In this document: one piece after another, positions 57,232 to 64,000 of the stretch | How positions within the stretch are numbered: position 1 is the stretch's first letter | Layout of the letters: the number at the start of each line of letters is the position of its first letter | NCBI RefSeq assembly: GCF_030386795.1 | Contig: NZ_JANUQM010000001.1 | Coordinates: forward strand, 182,363 to 246,362 | Source of the DNA: Streptomyces sp. S.PNR 29 | GTDB taxonomy: Bacteria; Actinomycetota; Actinomycetes; Streptomycetales; Streptomycetaceae | Length of the DNA stretch: 64,000 bases | Reading direction: 5' to 3' | Position numbers and translations under genes: made by a program | The notes under the pieces: generated by a model | Told to the model about the DNA's origin: nothing | Database searches by the model: none | Seen by the model: only the letters and a program-made list of their open reading frames with translations

Positions 57232-57738
57232 TCAGCGTGCCGCCCTCGTCAGACGGACCAGCGCCTCCGTCTCCCGGGGCGGGTTCCCGCTCAGGTCGCC
57301 CAGGCGCCAGCCCGGCACCCACGGCACGCGGTAGACGTCGATGGCCGACTCGATCTGCTTCACGCGCTGGGCGAGCGGCTTCGGCAGCCGTCCCGGCGCG
57401 TCCGCGACGAGCACGACGGCGTCCAGGTCGAGCCCCGCCGGAGTCTCCCCGCGCCGGAAGGCCTCCACGGCACGCACGAGGGACTCCAGTCCGGCCGCGT
57501 GGGTCCGGGCGACCAGCAGCACCGACTGCGGATCACTGGGGCCGGGCCAGTCCCGTCCGCTGTCGTGGCCGCCGTAGACCGCGGCCAGCGTGGAGACGCC
57601 CGCGCCGCCGTGCGTGCCGACCCAGGAGAACCGCCGTGCCGGGAAGGAGGCGTGGGCAGGCCCCGGAGGCCCCGGCTCCGGTACGGTCACCGGTCCGCGG
57701 ATCCAGATCTCCGGCCCTTGTCGCATGTCTGTGCGCAT
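57232..57738 (-). CDS. ParA/MinD-like P-loop protein, short form
   Basis: 168 residues. After a 35-residue Pro-rich start, [21 protein letters not shown] (P-loop at residues 41-50) resembles the deviant Walker A of ParA/MinD ATPases. However, the Lys of GKGGVGKT is absent: [10 protein letters not shown] has no Lys. The rest ([56 protein letters not shown] end) follows the Rossmann pattern. It may bind a nucleotide weakly or not hydrolyse it. ATG 57738 has GGGAGGTGAG upstream. Function unknown. It lies upstream of the amidase on the same strand and is divergent from the TPR-like gene. Confidence 0.75.
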   Translation of the reverse strand: MRTDMRQGPEIWIRGPVTVPEPGPPGPAHASFPARRFSWVGTHGGAGVSTLAAVYGGHDSGRDWPGPSDPQSVLLVARTHAAGLESLVRAVEAFRRGETPAGLDLDAVVLVADAPGRLPKPLAQRVKQIESAIDVYRVPWVPGWRLGDLSGNPPRETEALVRLTRAAR

Positions 57739-57914
57739 GCCCGCTCACCTCCCGTGTCATCCATGGATCTTGATGACTTACGGAGTGTCATCGCGGGGAG
57801 GTGAACTCCTGGGACGAGCCTGTGACACCGTGGTGACGTGAGAACCGCGAGCGAGCAGCGAGACTCGTCAGTAGGCGTACGACAGGCATGTGAAGGTGCG
57901 GGAGCGTAAGGCGG

Positions 57915-59147
57915 ATGTCTCGACTCAGCCGCGAGAAGAAGCGGGAACAGAAGCACGCCGGGCATGCGGCGGCTCCCATCGACGTCCGGGTGCCCGGAAG
58001 CGGGCCCGGCACGGTCGGCGGCGTCCCGGTCGGCGCGGCCCCCGGTGAGGAGATCCAGCATGCCGTCCTGAACCGCCTCCACCGCATCGCCCTCGCCACC
58101 GGCCACCCCGTCCTCGCCACGGTGCACGACGACCGCATCGGTTACGTCGTCCCGCTCCAGGTCGATCCCGACGGCTCCAGCCGCTTCACCGCCGAGCCGG
58201 TACGGACGGCACCGCCGGAGGACGCCGTACGCCCGCCGGTGCCGCCCAAACCGCCGGAGCCGCCGGCGCCGCCCACGGGGGGCGACAAGCCCACGCACGT
58301 CCTGCGGTCGGTGCCGGAGCCCGCGCGGGACGCCGCCCCGACGTTCCCGCTGCGGGCCGTGCCCGAGCCGCAGCCGGGCGGCGAGTCCTCGCCGACGTTC
58401 CGGATGCGGGCCGTACCCGAGCCGCCCGAGGGCACGCCTCCCGGCACGGTCCCGCCCCCGACGGGCGCGTTCGGCCCGCCCCCGCCGATGGACGCGGTGC
58501 CCGGAGCCGGACGGGCCCATGAGTCCGAAGCCGTACGAAGGCCCGAACCCGAAGCGGTGCGAGCCTTCGTGCCCGACGGCCTGCACGACCCCGACCCCGA
58601 GCCCAAGCCGACCCCGCCCCGGGGTTTCGACGCCGTGGCCGAAGCGGTCCTCGGCGACGATACGCCCACCGCTCCCGGCAGCGACGCACCCGCGCTCCTC
58701 GCGGATCCGATGGCGCGCGTCAACGAGGCCGTCAAGGCGGGCCGGATCGAGGAGGCGGCACGGCTGGCGGAGCAGACGGTGGCCCAGGCCTCGGGCGCGT
58801 TGGGGCCGGAGCACCCCGAGGTGCTCCGGCTGCGCGAACTGACCGCGTACATCGCCTACTTGTCCGGCGACGCGGTCCGCGCCTTCCACCTCTCCCTCGA
58901 CCTGGCCCGCATCCGGCGTCAGGCGGGCGACGCGGAGGCCGCGTACGGCAACGTCCAGAGCGCGGCCACCGCCTGGCGTGCCGTACGCGACCCTGCGCAG
59001 GGCCTGGACCTGGGCCGCGACCTGATCGGCCTGTGGACCGAGCTCACGGCCGAGGACGGCCCGGCCGCCGAGGACATCGAGCAGTTGGAGTCCGCCCGCG
59101 CCCGCATGGGCCGCCTCACCGAACGGGCCCGGGCGCGGGGCAATTGA
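57915..59147 (+). CDS. Proline-rich protein with C-terminal TPR-like repeats
   Basis: 410 residues. A basic start (SRLSREKKREQKH) leads to a small conserved-looking domain near 45-95 (EIQHAVLNRLHRIALATGHPVLATVHDDRIGYVVPLQV). Next is a Pro-rich linker with three copies of a (L/M)RxVPEP motif (VLRSVPEP, PLRAVPEP, RMRAVPEP). From about 265 a helical TPR-like region follows (RVNEAVKAGRIEEAARLAEQTV, AYIAYLSGDAVRAFHLSLDLARIRR). It is cytosolic by appearance. Streptomyces proteins of this type are unannotated. The divergent interval upstream has the inverted repeat GATGAC/GTCATC (57772-57792). Confidence 0.8.
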   Translation: MSRLSREKKREQKHAGHAAAPIDVRVPGSGPGTVGGVPVGAAPGEEIQHAVLNRLHRIALATGHPVLATVHDDRIGYVVPLQVDPDGSSRFTAEPVRTAPPEDAVRPPVPPKPPEPPAPPTGGDKPTHVLRSVPEPARDAAPTFPLRAVPEPQPGGESSPTFRMRAVPEPPEGTPPGTVPPPTGAFGPPPPMDAVPGAGRAHESEAVRRPEPEAVRAFVPDGLHDPDPEPKPTPPRGFDAVAEAVLGDDTPTAPGSDAPALLADPMARVNEAVKAGRIEEAARLAEQTVAQASGALGPEHPEVLRLRELTAYIAYLSGDAVRAFHLSLDLARIRRQAGDAEAAYGNVQSAATAWRAVRDPAQGLDLGRDLIGLWTELTAEDGPAAEDIEQLESARARMGRLTERARARGN

Positions 59148-59153
59148 CAGGGC

Positions 59154-60140
<987 letters not shown>

Positions 60141-60256
60141 TCAGTGAATGGGGTGCCTGGATGGTGAAACCGGTACTGACTCTCCGTCAAGAGCACTATC
60201 GAGACAGGGGGTTTGCGGCCAGGGCATGAGGCCAACCGCTGCCGGCCGCGGGCCGC

Positions 60257-60724
60257 CTAGTGCACGCAGAACTCGTTCCCCTCCGGATCCGCCATCACCA
60301 CCCACTCCCCGCCCGGCTCCTGCACCCGCCGCAGCACGCTCGCGCCCAGCCCCTCCAGCCGTACGACCTCCTCCTCGCGCCGCCCCTGGCCCGGGTGCAG
60401 GTCGAGATGGAGCCGGTTCTTGACCGTCTTCGCCTCCGGCACGCGCTGGAACAGCAGTCGCCGCCCCAGACCGGCGCCGCTCTCCTCGTCGTACGGATCG
60501 CCGGGATGCCGTACGGCGACCAGGTCCCGCCAGGCCGGTCTGCCGTGGAACTCGACGGTGAGCTCGGCCGGTACGGCGCCGAAGCCGAGCAGCTTCTCGA
60601 TGAGCGCGCTGTTGTCCTCGACCTCGTAACGGAGCGCGGCGGCCCAGAAGTCGGCTTGCGCGTGCGGGTCGGAGGCGTCGATGACGATCTTGAAGTGCAC
60701 GGGAGCCGGGGTTGTCTGCGTCAT
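60257..60724 (-). CDS. VOC (glyoxalase-like) family protein
   Basis: 155 residues. The paired beta-alpha-beta-beta-beta units of VOC proteins are visible: VHFKIVIDASDPHAQADFWAAALRY at the start, and KNRLHLDLHPGQGRREEEVVRLEGLGA with VVMADPEGNEFCVH at the end (metal ligand Glu in the last). It may modify or bind a small molecule, possibly for resistance. ATG 60724 starts in the palindrome that also contains the divergent CGNR gene start. No ribosome site is present, so the transcript is probably leaderless. The frame extends 14 codons further into the neighbour. Confidence 0.88.
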   Translation of the reverse strand: MTQTTPAPVHFKIVIDASDPHAQADFWAAALRYEVEDNSALIEKLLGFGAVPAELTVEFHGRPAWRDLVAVRHPGDPYDEESGAGLGRRLLFQRVPEAKTVKNRLHLDLHPGQGRREEEVVRLEGLGASVLRRVQEPGGEWVVMADPEGNEFCVH

Positions 60725-60748
60725 GTAACCACTTATACTGGTTACATG
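60722..60748. promoter_or_regulatory. Palindromic divergent operator-promoter with two leaderless starts
   Basis: Arms CATGTAACCA (60722-60731) and TGGTTACATG (60739-60748) are perfect 10-bp inverted repeats around CTTATAC. Each arm ends in a start codon: CAT at 60722-60724 for the VOC gene and ATG at 60746-60748 for the CGNR gene. -10 boxes TATACT (plus, 60734-60739) and TATAAG (minus, 60737-60732) lie 6-7 bases before these codons, so both mRNAs should begin at or next to the start codon. One bound dimer would block both. Confidence 0.8.
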
Positions 60749-61360
60749 AGTGAGCGGGCAACGCAATCGCCGGAACAGTCACCCGGCTTGACGCTGATCT
60801 CGTACGAGGGAAAGCCCTACCGCTTCGACCCGGGCGCCCTGTGCCTGGAGCTGCTGACGACGGGCGGGCCGGGCGCCTTCGCACGGTACGAGGTGCTGCA
60901 CACGCCCGCGGACCTGGCGGCCTGGGCCGACCGCAGCCGGCTGCCCGGCGGGCTCCGGCTCGACATCACCGAGGCCGAGGTGGAGCAGGCGCGCGCCGTG
61001 CGCGACGCCCTCTTCCTGCTCACCGCCGACCGCGCCCACGGCCGCCGGCTGAACCGGCGTCACCTGGACGCCGTCAACGCCGCCGCGGCCGAGCCCCCGC
61101 TCGTCACCCGCATCGAGCCCGACGGCACCCGCGGCTGGGCGCCGGGCGCGACCGGGACGCGGCTGCTGTCGACGGTGGCCCGCGACGCGATCGACCTGTT
61201 CACCGGCCCGTACGCCGACCGCATCCGTGAGTGCGGCGCCCACGACTGCTATCTGCTCTTCGTCGACACCTCCCGCCCGGGCCGCCGCCGCTGGTGCGCG
61301 ATGGAGCACTGCGGCAACCGGGAGAAGGTCAGGGCCCACCGGGCCCGCGCCAGCGGGTGA
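60746..61360 (+). CDS. CGNR zinc-finger protein (ABATE domain), probable regulator
   Basis: 204 residues. The N-terminal ABATE-type domain (about 20-150) is followed by the C-terminal zinc finger RECGAHDCYLLFVDTSRPGRRRWC...HCGNREK, whose CGNR motif names the family. Four Cys bind zinc and the basic tail probably contacts DNA. Such proteins are one-component regulators, stress- or ligand-responsive by inference. Divergence from the VOC gene over a perfect palindrome suggests that it represses itself and the VOC gene. Confidence 0.9.
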   Translation: MSERATQSPEQSPGLTLISYEGKPYRFDPGALCLELLTTGGPGAFARYEVLHTPADLAAWADRSRLPGGLRLDITEAEVEQARAVRDALFLLTADRAHGRRLNRRHLDAVNAAAAEPPLVTRIEPDGTRGWAPGATGTRLLSTVARDAIDLFTGPYADRIRECGAHDCYLLFVDTSRPGRRRWCAMEHCGNREKVRAHRARASG

Positions 61361-61370
61361 TCCGACGCCC

Positions 61371-63389
61371 TCAGGCGGGCGGCGGTACGGCCATCAGGTC
61401 GCGCCAGCGATCCCGCAGCGGCACGCCGAGCGCGTCGTGGAAGAGCCGGTACACGGTGGTGCCGTCGGCGGTGTCCGCCGTGAGGTAGCCACCCAGGGGC
61501 GAGGCCAGGAGGTCGGCGATGTCGGTGTCGCCGTAGGACCGGTCGGGTTCGTCCGCGACCGCGTTGGCGAAGGCCGGCCAGATGCGGCGCCACGGGATGC
61601 CGCGGCCACGGGCGAAGGCGACGGCACGCAGCAGGTGGATGGCCTTGAGACGATCCTCGGGATCCGGGCGGTGGGCGTGCAGGTCGGCGCGGAAGACACC
61701 GAGGACACCGTCGTCGATGGCCGTGAGCCAGGAGGCGTCGCCGGGGTCGACGACGCGCGCACGGCGGGCCAGGTTGGCGGCCGCGATACGGGTGATCAGG
61801 AACGAGGTGCGGGCCCGGGCGGCCAGCGCCCGCGCCACAGACTCGGTCGCCTCGGGGCCCGCGGACAGGTAGGGGCTGCCCTCGGTGCCGGTCAGGACGC
61901 GGGCGGCGTACGCGACGAGGTCGTCCTGGTCCCACCAGGGCGCCTCGTCGACGCGGATCCGGCGGGCCGAGAGGGCGCGTTCTGCCTGGTCGGCGAGCGG
62001 GATGCCGCGCACCGGCCGCCCATCGGGCGAGGTGCCGTCCCCACCGGGGGAACGCACGCCCACCAGCAGCCGGACCCGGTCCCGGCCCGGGTCGAGGCGG
62101 GACAGGACCGCGGTCAGCACGGTGGCGGGCCCGTCGGCCTCGTCGAGCGCGTCCACCACCACGGTGACCGGCGTGGTGCGTCCGGCAAGCCACTGCTGCC
62201 AGGCGTCGATCCACTCCGCCACGGAGGGCGCCGCACCCGACGGGACGGGGGTGGGCACGCCGAGCGCGGTGGCGAGCTGGGCGACGATGTCGAGGGCGGT
62301 CTTCCCCGTGGCCAGCACCGCCACGTCCACCGCTCCCTCCACGGGCCGCAGGTCGAGGGGGACCGCGGCGAGCTTGTCGTGGTGACGCGCCCGGAAGACC
62401 GGATCGCTGAAGGTCACCAGCCAGGCCAGCGCGGCGGACTTGCCGCTGCCCGCGCCCCCGGTGACCAGCGTCGCCCCCGGCTCCCCGGCACCGACGGCGA
62501 CCAGCTCGCGCAGCAACCGGTCACGGCCGGTGAACAGCCAGCCGGTGTCCTCCACCCGAGCCACACCGCGGGAACGGGGCTCCCAGTGCCCCTCCAGGTC
62601 CTCCTTCGGAAGCGCCAGATCGCTGCGCTGGACCTGCACGTCGACGGTGGGCAGCGCGCGGTAGTGCGGATTGGGCAGGCACGGGTGCTTCCCCGACGTC
62701 TGACTGCCCTGCAGTGGCACCAGCCGCTGACCGGGCCCGAGCTTGGCCTGCACGCGCTCCAGGAACACCGCCACGTCCAGCAGGTCCACACGCGGCCCCC
62801 CGTACTGCGCCCCCTCAGGAGAGCGCAGCTCCGCCAGGAACGCGGTCACCGCACCGGTCAGCGCGCCCACCACCGCCTCCTGGTCGCGGGTGGCACTGGG
62901 CAGCACCAGCCAGGTCGCGGGCAGATCCTTCTCGAAGTCGGCGATCTCCCGCACCGTCGCCCCCGCGAAGCACTGATCCAGGATCAGGAACAGGTACCGG
63001 ATCCGGGTGTCCTTCAGCCACAGGATGAGGTCGGCGGTGCGCAGCGCGGTCGCGGGCAGCCGGTCCGACTCGCTGTCCTGCAGCACGGTCCAGTGGACAC
63101 CGTCCTGCGTGACGCCGTGCCCGGTGACGAAGACCACCGCCGCGTCCGCGTCCCGCCACCGCCGCTGCGGCGGCGGATTCTCCAGCGCGTCCCTTACGGC
63201 CCCCCTCGTCGGGTTGTTCGCCAGCTCCGGGTAGGCGGGCACGAAGGGCGGGATGCCCCGGTCCTCGGCGCACAGCCACTCCCGTAGCGCCTTCACCTCG
63301 GCGGTGACGGCCAGCGGCTCGAATGCGGGATCCTCGTACTCGCCGGTGGCGATGGCCACGAAGTGCCGGCGCCGGATGTCGCCGCCCAT
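61371..63389 (-). CDS. Caspase-like protease fused to a STAND/NACHT-type NTPase
   Basis: 672 residues from ATG 63389. Residues 1-230 are a C14 caspase-like domain: HFVAIATGEYED opens the fold, His91 is in FVTGHGV and Cys140 in LILDQCFAG, the standard dyad. A linker with a possible processing region leads to an NTPase module from about 295: GRDRLLRELVAV, Walker A TGGAGSGKSAAL (Lys317), and Walker B VVVDALDEAD (Asp413 onward), as in STAND proteins. The C-terminal 200 residues are helical without recognised repeats (HLLRAVAFARGRGIPW, VYRLFHDAL). CCGAGG precedes the ATG. GTG 63419 would overlap the upstream stop by 4 bp. It is coupled to an alpha/beta hydrolase. Confidence 0.85.
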   Translation of the reverse strand: MGGDIRRRHFVAIATGEYEDPAFEPLAVTAEVKALREWLCAEDRGIPPFVPAYPELANNPTRGAVRDALENPPPQRRWRDADAAVVFVTGHGVTQDGVHWTVLQDSESDRLPATALRTADLILWLKDTRIRYLFLILDQCFAGATVREIADFEKDLPATWLVLPSATRDQEAVVGALTGAVTAFLAELRSPEGAQYGGPRVDLLDVAVFLERVQAKLGPGQRLVPLQGSQTSGKHPCLPNPHYRALPTVDVQVQRSDLALPKEDLEGHWEPRSRGVARVEDTGWLFTGRDRLLRELVAVGAGEPGATLVTGGAGSGKSAALAWLVTFSDPVFRARHHDKLAAVPLDLRPVEGAVDVAVLATGKTALDIVAQLATALGVPTPVPSGAAPSVAEWIDAWQQWLAGRTTPVTVVVDALDEADGPATVLTAVLSRLDPGRDRVRLLVGVRSPGGDGTSPDGRPVRGIPLADQAERALSARRIRVDEAPWWDQDDLVAYAARVLTGTEGSPYLSAGPEATESVARALAARARTSFLITRIAAANLARRARVVDPGDASWLTAIDDGVLGVFRADLHAHRPDPEDRLKAIHLLRAVAFARGRGIPWRRIWPAFANAVADEPDRSYGDTDIADLLASPLGGYLTADTADGTTVYRLFHDALGVPLRDRWRDLMAVPPPA

Positions 63390-63415
63390 CGCAACGGCCT
63401 CGGCTCTGCCCCCGT

Positions 63416-64000
63416 TCACCGGGCCAGCTCCGGCAGGACGGCGAGCAGGGCGGCCCCGGTCTGCCACTTGCCGAGGTAGCGGGGGGCGGCGTGCGCGTCG
63501 CCCTGGTTGTCGACGGGTACGTCCCGCAGCCCGGGCCAGTACCGCTCAAGGCTGCCCGCGAAAGCGACCGGGTCGTGCGGATCGCGTACGTTCACCCAGG
63601 CGGCCACCGCGTCGGGCAGCCCCGCCGATCCGTGGGCGGGGTCGGGCATCAGGGCCCGCACGAACCGGGCGCCCAGCGGTGACCCGAGCGTCACCAGCAG
63701 ATCCAGCCGGTGCTCGGGACGGCGCCGTACGAACTCGAAGGCGACCACCGAGCCCAGCGAGTGCCCGACCAGGACACGGGTGCCGGCCGTCACCGCCGCG
63801 TCGACGATCCCGTCGACCGACGCCTTCAGCGCGTCGTCCCGCAGGTAGCGCCGGACCTGGCGGAACGCGCCGACGAAGAGAAGGGCAGCCCCGGGGCCGT
63901 AACGCCAGTCCAGGGCCCGGCAGACCCGTTGCAGCACGGCCGGAACCCTCGTGTAGCCCTTGCCCGCTGCCTGGTCCACGACCCGCAGCGCCTCCTCGCC
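63416..64000 (-). CDS. Alpha/beta hydrolase, lipase/PGAP1-like (5' part beyond window)
   Basis: The minus-strand frame is open to the end of the window, so the N-terminus is missing; at least 194 residues are present. VLVGHSLGSVVAFEF is the nucleophile elbow (Ser in GHSLG), VTLGSPLGARF follows, and VNVRDPHDPVAF carries the acid. HAAPRYLG near the end supplies the His (the H-x-Y pattern of lipases of this type). The substrate could be a lipid ester or peptide. Its stop at 63416-63418 is within 30 bp of the caspase-STAND start, so the two form an operon. Confidence 0.82.
   Translation of the reverse strand, partial: GEEALRVVDQAAGKGYTRVPAVLQRVCRALDWRYGPGAALLFVGAFRQVRRYLRDDALKASVDGIVDAAVTAGTRVLVGHSLGSVVAFEFVRRRPEHRLDLLVTLGSPLGARFVRALMPDPAHGSAGLPDAVAAWVNVRDPHDPVAFAGSLERYWPGLRDVPVDNQGDAHAAPRYLGKWQTGAALLAVLPELAR

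Overview
The window is actinobacterial and almost certainly from Streptomyces or a close relative. G+C is very high, third codon positions are strongly G/C, GTG and TTG starts and 4-bp start/stop overlaps are common, and the gene order around the complex I operon matches what I recall of the Streptomyces nuo neighbourhood. I found no rRNA, tRNA, intact insertion sequence or CRISPR array.

Layout. 0-2.5 kb: the end of an alpha/beta hydrolase gene and a lipoprotein/secreted-protein pair with a decayed lipoprotein copy downstream. 2.7-6.4 kb: a large membrane LysM-BTAD protein translationally coupled to a prepilin peptidase. 6.5-13.8 kb: menaquinone-related genes (mqnC, menG, a geranylgeranyl-reductase-family FAD enzyme), with a GH18-like lipoprotein, a PASTA protein, a GNAT enzyme and a patch of decayed surface-polysaccharide genes (9.6-10.7 kb). 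14.0-15.6 kb: an NlpC/P60 wall hydrolase and a 767-bp regulatory interval containing a near-perfect Rex operator. 15.6-31.6 kb: the complete 14-gene nuoA-N operon for NADH:menaquinone oxidoreductase. 31.7-37.2 kb: a Uma2 nuclease, RecQ, an M56 metalloprotease without an adjacent BlaI gene, two minisatellites and fumarylacetoacetase.

37.4-47.9 kb: two convergent operons that look like one surface-polysaccharide system. The plus-strand operon has a DegT-type aminotransferase, a flippase, a polytopic GT-C-like protein, a small membrane protein and a membrane-anchored GH26 hydrolase. The minus-strand operon has a CelD/FemAB-like GNAT, a GT2 glycosyltransferase and a polysaccharide deacetylase. 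48.2-55.2 kb: a HAD phosphatase, a LysM transglycosylase under a c-di-AMP (ydaO) riboswitch, a polyprenyl diphosphate synthase, a LolA-like protein and an ABC transporter. 55.2-61.4 kb: an FMN reductase, an amidase, a ParA-like protein, a proline-rich TPR-like protein, an M28 aminopeptidase, and a VOC/CGNR pair divergently transcribed from a 27-bp palindrome that contains both start codons. 61.4-64.0 kb: a caspase-STAND NTPase protein coupled to an alpha/beta hydrolase that runs off the window, a candidate conflict or antiphage module.

Respiration links several parts. mqnC, menG, the FAD reductase and the polyprenyl synthase can make and modify menaquinone, the electron acceptor of the nuo complex, and the Rex operator would tie nuo expression to NADH/NAD+. 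A second theme is the cell surface: wall hydrolases under a nucleotide-second-messenger riboswitch and a possible Crp site, plus intact and decayed polysaccharide loci.
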